Source of the DNA: Setaria digitata
Taxonomy: Eukaryota; Nematoda; Chromadorea; Rhabditida; Setariidae
DNA: 64,000 nucleotides
Direction: 5' to 3'
Assembly: GCA_003640385.1 (NCBI GenBank)
Contig: RCAB01000109.1
Location: 98,252 to 162,251 of the forward strand
Part shown: positions 1 to 11,791 of the stretch, piece by piece
Numbering within the stretch: the stretch's first letter is position 1
How the letters are laid out: every line of letters begins with the position of its first letter
Notes under the pieces: generated by a model
The model's database searches: none
What the model was told of the DNA's origin: nothing
What the model saw: the letters and a program-made list of their open reading frames with translations, nothing else
Program-made: the position numbers and the translations under genes

Positions 1-3000
1 AAAACTTTCCTGAAAGTATCCGTTAGATTGAACAACAAGTAATTCTTGTCAATTATATTTACTTTCTTGTGTTTCTTCTGTTGAATGATACGGGACGGTG
101 AAACGCTATTTAGTAAAACATTATCTAGTGAAAGTGCTAATGGAGTAGGAAAAGTGATTTGACACAAAATCATTAAATTAAAAAGGATGATATAATGCAT
201 GGGGAGTGGTGCAGAAAGATGAGTTTGAATTCTGCCTCTTTCATTCTGGTTCATTTCATTAATTACACCTAGTACAGGTGAGAGAAATTGTTTCCTTGCA
301 TTGTCGACGAGCTTGAATTATACATAAGACCGGACAATTTTTGCCGTTAGCACTACGTGAAGTGAAACTAATGCGTACATTGTAGATCTGGAAAGAAGAT
401 TGCACTGATAAAAGGATGGACATCCGAGAGTTCCGGAAAAAATACGAAAAAATAAAACCGTTCTCATCAGATCACTTTTACTAAAGAGGCAAAAAGTCTG
501 TTCATTGATAAGTTATTATGATTGATGAAAAGATGCGTTTTTCTTTCGTCTGAACATCACTAATATTTCTTTCTTCATCCGCACATTCTGACTTTTCAAT
601 CAGTAAATTATCCCGAAATTTTTGATCTCACATTTCCTGATTCAGTCACTTCTTGGCTACTGATTATTTCATGTGAATATATTTCTTATCAGTCAATTCA
701 TTAAAATGGCAATTTCATTCTTCCTGAACTGGAAATCAGAAAGAATTCGTTTTTGATAGATGATAATCAAAATGTTGGTCAATTGAGGAAGTTTTACTTG
801 AGTTCTAAGAGAGAAATATTTGTACTTAATTGTTGAATTATAAGTGAAAACAAATTTTTGTCCAAACACATGTAAACGGTTTTTTATTAAAATTAACTTC
901 TTGTTTTTTAGCTAATCAATTTCAGGAACTGATCACTTTGTTACCAAAGAGATTCATTTTAAAAAGAAAGGTAAACAAGGAAGAAAAGATAGGTTTAGGG
1001 ACAGAACTGATGATATTAAGCAAGTTTTACTTGAAAATTAATGTGAATACTCTGGAAACGTGCGTTCGGAAATTTTTAAATTTAACACTGAAAGTTGGGT
1101 AAAACTATTTTTCTTTTGCAAAACTTTAGCATTTTAGTTATTCATTGAAGAAAGAGCAGAAGAAAATGCAATGAGTGAATTCGACGATGACAGAAGAGAA
1201 AATTACACGATTCAGCTCATCCTGATATCAGCAACATTGGCACTTTCGGGATCAAAAACAGTGGCATTAATATTGGAGATGATTATCAGTCCTAGCCATT
1301 CTTGTGACAAATTAACTCATTCGACTATTCTCCATAATGATAAACCTAATAATCAACTTAATTCATGCCAAACTCGCAGTACTGATAAGTTGAAAGTGAA
1401 TATTATTTCTGAATCAAATAACTCAAAAAATAGATGGACGCTTTTCTTGTAAAAAATTTGTCGTAATTGCTGTGCTCATTGCGACAAAGCAACAATTAAT
1501 CCATGACATTACAAATTTAACGACCAAAATTCTTTGTTTTGGTGAATGAGTAAGTCATTTCATTAATCATGTTGAAGTTAGAAATCAAATGACTTCTTCA
1601 AATTAACAGATTTCAGGATGAAATGATATTTTTGAAAATTTTTTCTTCTACAGTACAAAACCATTCACATGGCACGACGTGTTTCACAAACAATACTTAG
1701 CTTTTTGCCTAAAAATGTGTTGTCAAAACGATAGGATCTCCAGTGAGTTGTGAAGTTAAAGAATGTGTTCCTTTCTGCTTTCAATTTTGTCACCATCAGA
1801 AATGAAAATAGAAGTTACCTCAAAAAAAAAAAAAAGAAATTTAAGGAGCATCAAATCGCTTTAACTACTGAATTTCCGAACACTTTGGAAATGTAAAGAC
1901 AAAATATATAGATTTATTAATTAATTGCAGCGAACTGATTATTATGCAAAAGTATTTAATCTAATACAATTTATTAACTGTGTCATTGATTCAGCAACCA
2001 TTAACGACCTATACATAATTTTTGTATACAGCAAACTTTTCTTGGTGATTTGGAAAATAATTTAAGAATTGAATGACGAAATATCTTGGATTTTAATTTG
2101 ATTACTTTCAACTCTTCAATAAAATCATTCAAAATTCTCTGAAATTTTATATACCCATTCTATAGATTAGCATTTAAAACACTTCAGTTTTGAAATCTTC
2201 ATTTAATTTTTAAGTTTATACGCGTATTCTGTCTAGGCTAAATATTTTCTGCGGGTCTTACATTCTCTTACTTTCAGTCTAACTGACACTTCTTAGAATT
2301 CAGTTGCATCACTCGACTTTTTTTTTGATAATTCTTTCTACACCTTTAATTTTCTTATAACCTCCACTTACAACTTACGTTTTTTTTTTCTCATGAATCA
2401 GTAATAGCTCTATTTGCTTCTTCTCTAATCAAAACTTATCAGCTATTTCATTTAAATATTTTTAATTAATTTTCGTTGTATTGTTTTGTTTTGTTGTTTG
2501 TGAGCTTTTAGATGTGTGCAATTTTAAATGCATTTTTGTTACATGTTGTAAATGATTATAAAATAAAAAGAGGGAGCTAAATAATTCTGATGCAAAAAAG
2601 CTGAAATTATGTCAAATTGTAAAAGTGTCGTCAGAAAGCTCAGCTGTACTGTGAAGTTACACTCAGAAATGCTTCTAGCTTATGAATAGAATCAAGAATC
2701 CTCTCATGACAAACTACTATATTTCTTTTGAAAACACCCCAAAATATAATTTCAGGACATGTCAATAAAAAGTTTTTTAAATAAATGTTTAAAATTTTCT
2801 TCAAACTCAAAACTTTTTCTAAACTTTTTACACTTTATGATTAAGGACAACTTCCCGAAAAGTCGCATTTCATATACAAAATTTTCGTCAGGATCCTATG
2901 AACCATGATTTGAGGCGTAAAACTAATAGTTTTTTCTTTTATCGAACTGAATTTTTCTGGAACTTCAAGCATTTTTTCTTTTTTTTGAGCTCTATTGATA

Positions 3001-3085
3001 AAACTTAGCTAGACTGCTTTGATCTTGCCCACAGAGCGCGCTTTGGAGAATAAACTCACCCATCTCTTATCATTATCATGATAAA
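1..3085. other. AT-rich sequence without a supported gene
   Basis: No frame here shows a conserved family or a convincing exon chain. The longest ATG-started frame is a plus-strand 93-codon one at 1171-1452. It begins MSEFDDDRRENYT and has a short hydrophobic stretch, but it has no splice partners and no family resemblance, so it is not called. Short poly-A and poly-T tracts occur, for example around 1822 and 2380. The last few hundred bases probably hold the promoter of the gene starting at 3086. Confidence 0.5.
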
Positions 3086-4870
3086 ATGGAGACCGGAATA
3101 TTGGGTTCTGATAATCCATTCTTCTATTTGTGTTGTGATTGGCTTGAGGTAAGTTATTACATTCTAAATTAATGATATAAGTGCATGAGAGTTAAGATGC
3201 ATTAGTTCGTATGTGCTATTTTGATGAAATTAGTGATAACACTGATTGACAGGTTTGTTCAATCTTTCTATCTCTGTACAACCCTTTAGTTTCCGGGGAA
3301 TAACTCTCAGCATTCGACAATAACCTGACTTGGTAGTCCGTTTCCATACGTTCACTAGCTTCTGTTCCGAAAATTGTTGTTTGCTTCTACAGCTCTAGCA
3401 TTAGCGAGCAATCATCATACCAGGTCTTCCTGAAGGTGCGATTTTCAGGAAGTAAGTAATCGAGGAATATTGGATGAAATGAAGAACGAAATTAATAATT
3501 TCACATCAACGCTCCTTACTCAGCCTTATTATTACTATGCCGGCGATTTCTTTTTCGATTCCGCGTCGATAATCAAAGAACTGCGTTGTTTGGATCTAAC
3601 GTATCTAATGGAGCGACGATTGCGACACACTCGTATCAGAGAAGAATTAGAACAAGGCGAAAATATGGGTAGATTTCGAAAAAAATGTACAAAGTGTTTG
3701 CGTGAATCAGATGATGAAGGCGAAGGACATTCAAAGCAGAAGAAAGAGGATTCTGAAAGCAGTGAAGATGCTAATGAAGCTAAAGTGTCGAAAACAGCGG
3801 ATTCAGAAAGAACAGACCAGAATGTAACTGGTATTCTAGAGAACAGAAAAAAGCGGAAAAAAAAGAAACCAAGAATCAACGATCTAAACGTCGTGGATCG
3901 TTTCTGGTTTAAGCGTGACACAAGTCCACCACCAAAAGATGAGTTGGAGAAGCACTTGCACGAACTACGTGTCCGAACACGGAACGAGTTGCACACGTTA
4001 CTATTTCTCAACAGGGCCGTGGTAAGCGTTGGATTCTTTTGGAATTGTTCAGTTCATTTTTTCCTTTCTTCAAATTATGTTTAAATTCGTTTTTTCATAG
4101 TATCAATGCGTAATCATGTAAATCAATCATTCATCTAGATATTAACAAAAGGGAAAAATTGAAGTTAGTAACTCAAAAGAGTAAAACTTTCGAAGTGCTA
4201 TGGCTAGTTTACTTGCCAGTAGATTATTATTGAAATTTATTGTAATTCAAACGTGAAACTGACTTTTCATTGATTTTTTTTTCAGCAGGAAAGTAAAACT
4301 AATTTATTGAGAAAGTACATGGCAGTATTGAATCAGAAAGATCGACGGAGTTGGAACAGATTTCTAAACTATATTGAAACTAGATTTGAAATTATCCCGG
4401 ATGAACCAACGGAATACAATAAAAGTAGTGTAAGTTCTCTTATCATAATAACTTTCTCAACTGTTGCATTCATCTTTTGGTACTTTTGATTGCTTTTAAA
4501 GAGAATTTAGATCCTTGAAAAATTCTTTTTAAAGAATTTAGATTTCTTTCTTAAAAAACACTTCACTTTATTAACTGAAAATTATTGCTGTCAAATAACT
4601 ATCCTAATTGATCCATCATCTTCTCTCTTAATTGAAAAAGCAAGAAACAAGTGATTGCAGTTATCGGAGTGCTTGAAAAATAATCCCGAGTTGATGAAAG
4701 CTATGGATAAAATGAAAGTCAAAATGAGAGCTATGAGCAAGACAGTACCAGAAGAAATGCATGAACTCGCTACGAAAATCGAAAGGCAGTTGTTTAGTCT
4801 CATACCGGGTGTTCCCGGATTAACCGTTTACAGGAATGTGATGGTTAATGAAATATCAAAAGAGGAGTAA
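3086..4870 (+). CDS. Unrecognised charged protein, 4 exons, about 329 aa
   Basis: I do not recognise this gene. The joined exons are 3086-3148, 3449-4021, 4286-4429 and 4661-4870; all junctions are phase 0 and every internal donor is GTAAGT or GTAAGC. Exon 1 starts at an ATG (METGILGSDNPFF). If exon 1 is wrong, the first in-frame ATG of exon 2 is at 3479. Visible features: a Tyr- and Phe-rich stretch early in exon 2 (QPYYYYAGDFFFDS), an acidic Ser/Glu-rich low-complexity middle, and a basic run (RKKRKKKKPR, near residue 155) that resembles a nuclear localisation signal. A helical charged C-terminal half follows, with KDRRSWNRFLNYIE in exon 3 and LMKAMDKMKVKMRAM in exon 4. The exon 3 acceptor is CAGCAG, so Gln213 may be optional. 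The reading-frame continuity supports a real gene; the nuclear role is only inferred from the basic run. Confidence 0.62.
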
Positions 4871-5845
4871 AGTGTGAAATTGCTGAAACTCGCTAGCTAT
4901 TGTTTTACTCATCCTTTAATTTCTTGTACTTTAGTATTTAACATAAGGGGACCTAGTAAAATTTAAGCTTTTAAGCATTTTATTTGAAGCAGCATTGTTT
5001 AAAATTGACTTAAATTTTTTTAAAAAAAAAAAGAAGAAACTTCCCAACATGCTTTGAGTGACCATTGAATACCACCTGGTAAGTTTATTTGTACTCCTAT
5101 TGTACTCTTATCTACCATTTGTTTAATTCACTTAGCTTCCATTATTCAACTCATTTAATATATTTATATTTTGTTTCGTGTACTGTCAAAATGTCACATA
5201 AAACTATCATCCTTACTTTGTTTTTAAATCAAATTGCCAAAATGATGTTATGTGAATTTTCGTGTGATTGGACAGACTTGTTGAGACTGATGACTTCGTT
5301 AGTAGTATCGGAATATCGTTCATTCCTCACTGTTAGAACCAACCAGCTTATCTTTTAATTTGTCCTACAAATTTTTTTCCTTGATCGCTCGTCCCATCTC
5401 TCATCTACCGTTGAATCAATCATAATTACTCTTTGCTTTATTAATCCTACGCTTATATAATTTCTTCAAACTCTATGGAAGGGACCATTCTTAAATTGTA
5501 TTGTTGAATTTTGTACCATACAAACAGGGATTCATTCATTTACGTTTATTTACAAGCAGAACATCTTTCTGGAGATTTTTTTTTTTTTGATTCTGATGCT
5601 TATATAAATAAAAGCATATTAAAAATGCGTTATTGTTTATTCAAGTTTTTTGGCAATTTAGAATATCTGTATTTTATCTGTCCTGATTATCAGTGAACTG
5701 ATTAATGTCTACATGCGTTACTGATATCTAAAAGGCTAGTGATATACTAACGACTCAAATGTTTTACTTTAGTTTCTGCTTTTTGAGCATGCCTTGTTGA
5801 TCAGTTTAAGAAGAAATGATTCCTTCATTTCAGAGTTCTCCAAAA
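4871..5845. other. Spacer between the two unrecognised genes
   Basis: There is no supported exon. An AATAAA lies near 5605 and could end the upstream transcript. The right edge carries a pyrimidine-rich tract ending TTTCAG at 5833, 12 bases before the next gene's ATG. This suits either a trans-splice acceptor or a cis acceptor. If it is cis, the two flanking genes could in principle be one transcript, but the upstream frame closes with TAA at 4870. Confidence 0.4.
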
Positions 5846-7609
5846 ATGAGCAAGGAAGAGCCAGAAGGAAGTAATGATGAAGGAACGAGTGATGCGGCAC
5901 AGTCTTCTACGTCTTTTGAACCTTTTTTTGAACCTGGACCCTCACTTGGTCATACGGATTCGTCGATTTCAACAGCTCCAAGTGCCTCAATTACATCATC
6001 AGCATCAGATGCACCACGAAATCTTGGCATTCTACCTGATGAAACGGTCCGACCAGTGTTGGAAAATGTATCAGTGGCAGATCTTTGGGGACAATATGTG
6101 AAATGCCTAATGATGGCAGTACCATCTAATTTAGGACGAGCTAACTTTGACCGTACCGCAGGCATGCAAGCAGAGAAATTCCTAGAACAGATCCTAAAAT
6201 TATCGCCAGGTATCTGATGTTTTGCTTTTTTTTTTTTTTTTTTTTAAGGAAAAACTAAACTTATATATCTCGATTGGTCTAACTGAAACCAAAACAATTG
6301 GCCTCTGCGACCCGATTTCATTCTCAGTTCATTTGCCATGCAGCGAGAGGTTGAAATTTCTGAATTTCATCTAGTTCTCTTTAAATATAAACCAGCACCA
6401 AAGCTAAAACCTTACTTTTTTTAAAGGAAATTTTTGGTACATCCATTTTGAACACCTTTGAAATATTCATTATATTGGTAATCTCTCCTATATTTTACAA
6501 AGTGCATTGATATTTTTGTTGATCGCAATAAATAATGGTTGTGAATTAATGAACAATTAAGGTAGCAACTTTGTATGTTGCAGTCACTTCAACAATGTGT
6601 GGAGAACCGCTACAGGTACCTTGCTTCAACCCTGGAGAAGAGCAGCAAATCAGTGATGGTGAAAAATACAAAGTTGAATTATTGAAAGCAACCAAAGCAG
6701 ACAGCGAATTAATATGGAATACCGCTGCACAGGTAGAACTTACATATATTCATGACATTACAAGGTGTGGAGTCAGTGTCATTCTTCTGCTAATTAGATA
6801 ATGAGCAATATATGTTCTACTGTTTTTTGATTGCCTCCATTTGATGCTATCTGAAGATCCTTATGTATTTGTTATGTTACGAACGAGTTTGTTATCCGTA
6901 GGGGAAGCCTTCTCATTTCGGGCAGTTACCAATCTTATAAATATATCAGCTGAGGTCCCCTTCATTTCACACTAGTTAGACTAATTAATAGAGGCTTGAA
7001 ATTTCTTTTTAGTTACAAGCGTTAGTTCTAATTAGAAGAGGTAAAGGACCAGCAGTAGGACTGAATGAACTCAGAAAATTTAATGCGGCAATGCAAGAAG
7101 CCGCCGATACCTACCGCGAGGCTCTCGCCTCTTCCCAGGTGAGCTAATTGTACAGTAGCCTATGTGCAAATAATAAGATAGTAAGCGATAAAGAGATAAA
7201 GCAGACTGCCAAGTTTTGAGGTATAATAGAGAGAGGTCTAATTTAAATTTCAACTTGTTACTGATTGGGCTTTTACTTTCAAGTTTCTTTTAAGCCCTAA
7301 CATAGACCAATAAACTTATCATCTTTGACTTCTGTTAACATAGGCTAGATACAAAACACATGAATGAATGTTATTTAGCAAATGACTAGGTATAAGCACT
7401 TCTAGGATAGGTCAGTTAGTCGTGTTGGAAACTTCCAATATCGCATAAGTTATGGTGGTAAGACTGAAACTTATCATGCGGATGCAATGAGAACTTTAAT
7501 CTTGAATCAGTTACCACCGGCAGTTCGTTTTTTCACGGATCAAACGAAAAGTGAGAAATTGAAAAGTATGCTGCATGAAATGAAGGAAAAACGGAGACGT
7601 AAACATTAA
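5846..7609 (+). CDS. Unrecognised protein, 4 exons, about 280 aa
   Basis: I do not recognise this gene. Exons 5846-6209, 6584-6732, 7013-7138 and 7406-7609 join with exactly matching phases (1, 0, 0) and give one open frame ending in TAA. I chose the ATG at 5846 because a TTTCAG acceptor lies 12 bases upstream; a further in-frame ATG at 5816 lies before that acceptor. The first 75 residues or so are Ser/Glu/Pro-rich and probably disordered. The rest looks folded and mostly helical, with ADLWGQYVKCLMMAVPS near residues 84-100, then an amphipathic region (LRKFNAAMQEAADTYREAL). A basic tail ends in KEKRRRKH. The product has no signal peptide and no clear membrane segment. It sits 975 bases after the preceding gene on the same strand, so an operon is possible but not shown. 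Confidence 0.7.
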
Positions 7610-9128
7610 CTTTCATACTTGAAAACATTTGGATTCGATGTGCAAAAGTTGTTTCCAGTTGAAACAGTCGATTTTAAATCTTTCCTTTACTTATAAGATT
7701 CACTTTACAAAACTTTCAATTGCAGAAAATTTCGAATAACTTCCTGTGTAGCTTTCATCTTTAATTTCTCATTAAATGTCTCACAAAATTTAGAAAAAAT
7801 ATTCTTAGCCCCTTCAAAAACTATTCTTAAACCTACTTTGTGAAACATTTTCATGTCTTAAACATTATTTGTATAGTTCCTTCCGATATTGTTAATGTTA
7901 CTTCAAGAATTTTCAATCTATCAAACAATTAATGTTACTTCAACAGTTCTCAGTCTATCAAACCATAATTCCTTTTTCACCAAAAATTGTAACAATCCAT
8001 TCAAGAGATATGGTTCTGGATTAACCAAAGTTTGATTCACGAACATATGATAAATGTAAAGAAAACATTCAAAAGAAATTTGGGAAAAAATGATAACTAC
8101 TGATAATATCAACATGAATACTAAAATTCATTTTGTTTATTCATTTATTACGTGCTGAAAATTCTGCTTACTTTTTTCGTTTGTTTCAAAGGAAAAGGAT
8201 TTGATCCTACGCTTAGCGTCTTTGATTGGAATCTTTTTACTTTTTATGGATTTCGAATTTCACTATAAAAGTTAAGTACCGCCACATGTGCTGTCATTTG
8301 CTAATTATCGGCAAGCAATTCCTTGATGACTTGTTAATTGACTTTCTCGCAGAACAAGGTATTGCTAAGGAATATTTCAGGAATCCTCGACGAATAATCC
8401 ATAGAAGACAGATAACGTATTTCCTCCTGTCACGATATGGCGTCAAATTTGACGAACAAAGTAAAACTCAACACTCACCAGCCTTACAGCCGTGTCCCCT
8501 TTACTCGTTCTCGTATGACTCTGTATTAACTGAGACACAGTGTAGCCTTCAGTAGTGCTCTATAATGAATCAGTCCAGGGCAACAATTTTTTTTTCATTT
8601 CTTTTCATTGGAAACAAATTTGCATAATCATTCTGCGTTAAATGGGAACCTTGGACCTCGTTAAAGAATTCACGTTTCTGTTTGTGAGTTTACGTTAGTT
8701 ACGTGGATTAGTCAAGAAAGCTTGGTTCACGTGGGTCATTTCCGCTTGGTCTTTTGCAAATGTTTTGCTTTAACATAACTTGTAATTAGTCTGACGTGTG
8801 ATAGTGCAGTCTGTGGAAGTTTTTTTCACATTATGATTTTACAATTTTTACATGTGAAGGAAGTACCAGTTCCATTTTGTTGTGTCAAAGACTAACAAGC
8901 TCCTCACTTGTACTTCTTGAGTCTGTAAATTTTTAAATGGTGAAAAAAGCTTCCATTCTTCATAATTTTTGTGTGTGGCTCCTTTTTCATTTGCTTCTGT
9001 GTTAAAATTTTCTGTAAATTTGCTGCAGAATAGCATTTCTTGTTATTAATATCTGAAAATATACATCTACATTGCGATGCATAGAGGAATGTTTGTGTAA
9101 TGAATTATTGTAGGTTTGCACAAGTCCA
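7610..9128. other. Intergenic region upstream of TRAPPC4
   Basis: It contains an imperfect tandem duplication at 7892-7963 and a plus-strand open stretch at about 8286-8555 that I could not tie to any family. A CACGTG E-box core lies at 8728-8733 with neighbouring ACGTG or ACGTT words at about 8690-8805. A TTGTAG acceptor ends at 9113, 15 bases before the TRAPPC4 ATG, and could be its trans-splice site. Confidence 0.45.
7892..7963. repeat. Imperfect tandem duplication, period 37
   Basis: Two adjacent copies begin with TTAATGTTACTTCAA at 7892 and 7929 and end with CTATCAAAC. They differ at a few positions in the middle. It is non-coding. Confidence 0.75.
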
Positions 9129-10784
9129 ATGCTAATACAGCACGTTTTCATAATTAACCGTGCTGGAAGTTTGATTTATGACTGGGATGGTAAGGTCGAT
9201 TGCACAGGTGTTGAGAAGACATTCAGTTATCCGCTCGATATTGTGCTTGACATCGTTGACCAGAAAATAACTGTTATATTTGGTGAGCGGGATGGAATCG
9301 GTCTCAGGTGATTTCGCAATTTTTTTTCACGTTTTTAAATTTCAAAGAAACTTGTCTGAGTAGATATAGTGAGTGAATTTTAATGGTGACCAGAAACTTG
9401 ATAGTGTCTTTTGCTGTATTTAATTTTTCTCACCAGATCATCTTGTTTTCAGCTTTTTGTTTAAAATTTTGTTTCCATATACACAGATGCCGTGTTTCTT
9501 CCCAAATCTGTTTGTTGAAATAGTTAAAAATACATTTCTCTATGACTTTAATTTGTAACTTTTCAAGTCTTTCAGGTTCATATCATATGTTTAAAATGTA
9601 ACATTTGACAAAGAAGTTGTTGATTCAGGTATACAGTATCTGCAATAAATGGTACACCAGTTCAAGCATGCAAAGTAATGTTTAATGGTGTTGAGAAGAT
9701 GGTATTAGATATCATCCAAGAAGAAGCCAACTATCCCCTTAGCATACGTTTCCAGTCGCCAACAATTACAACAAATGAAAAGATTATCCTTTCGAGTACA
9801 TTTCATTCACTTTACACAATCGCTGCTCAGCTAAGCCCTGTTTTGAAAAGTTCCGGCATTGAAGTTTTATCCACAAATCATTTTAAGTAAGTGTATCTTA
9901 TTTTCCATTTATTTGAATGGTTTGCACATAAACCTTTTTCAAAAGAAATAGTTTTTAATTTAATTTACTCGTCACTTTTCTTCCTTTCTCTCTGTACTTA
10001 ATTCCTTTTATATTAGAAAAATTCGTGTCATGTTCTGACTTCGAATAAACATATGTTATATTTTGTTAGCGATGTTACTAAGTGTTAATTTGAACCAGTA
10101 TTATTTTTCTTGTAACATTTGAACTCTAGTATTAAGTAACTATGTATTAACTATTAAGCTTCATTTTTAGTGGCAGTAAAGCCCAAATGGGTAATATAGG
10201 ATTTATTGTAAGGGAGTGAATGAATCGTTTGTGGGATAGGATTTATTTTGATATTTTTTTTTCGTGGGATTAAAATTGGCAGGTAACGTTTATTTTCACG
10301 GTTTGTTTATGGAATGACAAAGGACAGTTTTGAATATTGGTATATTCAAAGTATTTCATAGCAAGTTTTGGATTTTATTACCTCAGGAAATTTATTTTGC
10401 TTTTCTCTTCTTAGTGCATGAGGTAGCGCTCAGATGATTTGATAAAAATATTTTGTTTTGGGTTATTGCTCTATGGAATTGTTTTTATTTAATGAGTTTA
10501 TATATCTTCATCAGAAATCTGTTCTAGAACTTCCGAAAGGTTGTTCTGATTATAGGCTTTATTGTTATCAGTCTACGACAGGTGTAAAATTTGTCGTAGT
10601 TGGTTCGTTGTCATTGATTAGTGGTGTCGATGGACTTTTGCGACGGATTTATGAGCTTTATGCTGATTTCGCTTTGAAAAATCCTTTTTATTCAATCGAT
10701 ATGCCGATACGATGTCAAAAGTTTGATGATGCAATGCGAAGCCTCATAGAAAGGCAAGATAAATTTAGTATGTTAACAATTTAA
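9129..10784 (+). CDS. TRAPPC4: TRAPP complex subunit 4 (sybindin / Trs23)
   Basis: This is a core subunit of the TRAPP tethering complexes. With its partners it activates Rab1/Ypt1 and acts in ER-to-Golgi traffic and autophagy. Exons 9129-9307, 9629-9886 and 10556-10784 join to 221 residues; human TRAPPC4 has 219. The longin-like start (MLIQHVFIINRAGSLIYDWD) matches the family's N-terminus. Other family landmarks are EKTFSYPLD, FGERDGIG, NYPLSIRF and TNEKIILSSTFHSLYTIAAQ (residues about 35-125), SSGIEVLSTNHFKLYCYQ across the last junction, and IYELYADFALKNPFY followed by MPIRC near the end. Nothing conserved is missing. The last ten residues (RQDKFSMLTI) differ from other animals, and a GTATGT just before the stop could be a donor to an undetected terminal exon. 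A 15-base leader after a TTGTAG acceptor supports the chosen start. Confidence 0.96.
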
Positions 10785-11791
10785 ATCTGTAGAAATTGAA
10801 ATGGTTGTCTTAACGTTGAAACAACAGCGATTGTTATTTTTTTTTGAATTATAATTCATAGGATCTAATGAGCTTTGTTTTTCTTTTTCTTCTCGAAATA
10901 AGTTGTAAAAGCCACTTTTGCACCCCTCTCATTTCTTATCCTCTAGGGTGCCAGGGTTTTTCAGAATCTTATTATTTCAAAGCTTTGTGTTTTTCCAAAT
11001 GTTTCAGTTATCAGTTAATTCTTGTGGGTTTGTGCCAGAGGAACTGTGTATTTTAGATTTTAATACGAATTAGGTTATTAAACATAAAATAACTTCACAC
11101 TGGTCATAGTGCTTTATTAAATACCTTTCGAGCTTCATGTTCTTCAATACTTCTTTTAATGATTAAACTCTTTGTGTAGATGTTCATTAGATCACTTTGT
11201 ATAACCATCTCCGCATTATTTCTTGCTTGTAAAAATCTGTTTTCAAGCTTTGTTTTTCTTTTTGATGGAAATAGAAGCCACTTCTCGTTTTTTTTTCTTT
11301 TGTTTTGATAAAACGGCATACATATATCGATACAGCGGTGTGCTCATATTTTATTTTTAAGATATTTATTGGCGAATTTGGTTGATTTTAACGTAATCAA
11401 TAATCGCTTCATTCAAAGTTTTCATTTTTGAAGTTTTTCACAGGATGATCCAGATGGATGGGGAAATGAAAGATCTCATAGAACTTCAACATATCACGGA
11501 CATATATATATATATATATTAGAATGGGTTATGGCAGTAGTTCGGAAGTAGTTGGAAGTTGAAAGGGGGAAGAGACTTTCGCTTAGATTTAGTCCGGAAA
11601 AAGGTGCTGTGATTAGAAGGGGAATTACCTGATTAATTTATAAGTCGGAAATGAAATGTTTTGTCATAAAGAAGATACATATGTTTTTGTGCTTGTTATA
11701 AAGGTAAAGAAAAAAATCCAGTCCTCCCATTAATGAGCATTTCTTCAGAAAGTAAACTTATGTATTTACCAAGCGACGGCCTGATTTATGT
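10785..11791. other. Spacer between TRAPPC4 and LAMTOR4
   Basis: No family is recognised here. It includes a 71-codon minus-strand frame at 11104-11319 (listed as a finding), a short AT dinucleotide run near 11498-11518, and, just before LAMTOR4, a TTCTTCAG acceptor ending at 11748 with upstream start codons after it. Confidence 0.4.
11497..11519. repeat. AT dinucleotide run
   Basis: A run of about ten TA units, a simple microsatellite in the TRAPPC4-LAMTOR4 spacer. Confidence 0.85.

Noticed and set aside
1171..1452. 93-codon plus-strand frame beginning MSEFDDDRRENYT
   Set aside because: No family, no flanking splice sites in phase and ordinary composition; likely chance.
3535..4011. 158-codon minus-strand frame opposite the first unknown gene
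   Set aside because: It is the antisense shadow of exon 2; its Ser/Phe-rich content mirrors the Lys/Glu-rich sense strand.
8286..8555. Plus-strand open stretch with EYFRNPRRIIHRRQITYFLL
   Set aside because: Coding-like wording, but I found no family, no clear partner exons and no convincing start; kept only as a note in the intergenic entry.
8848..9036. Minus-strand 62-codon frame upstream of TRAPPC4
   Set aside because: No family, no splice partners; chance frame.
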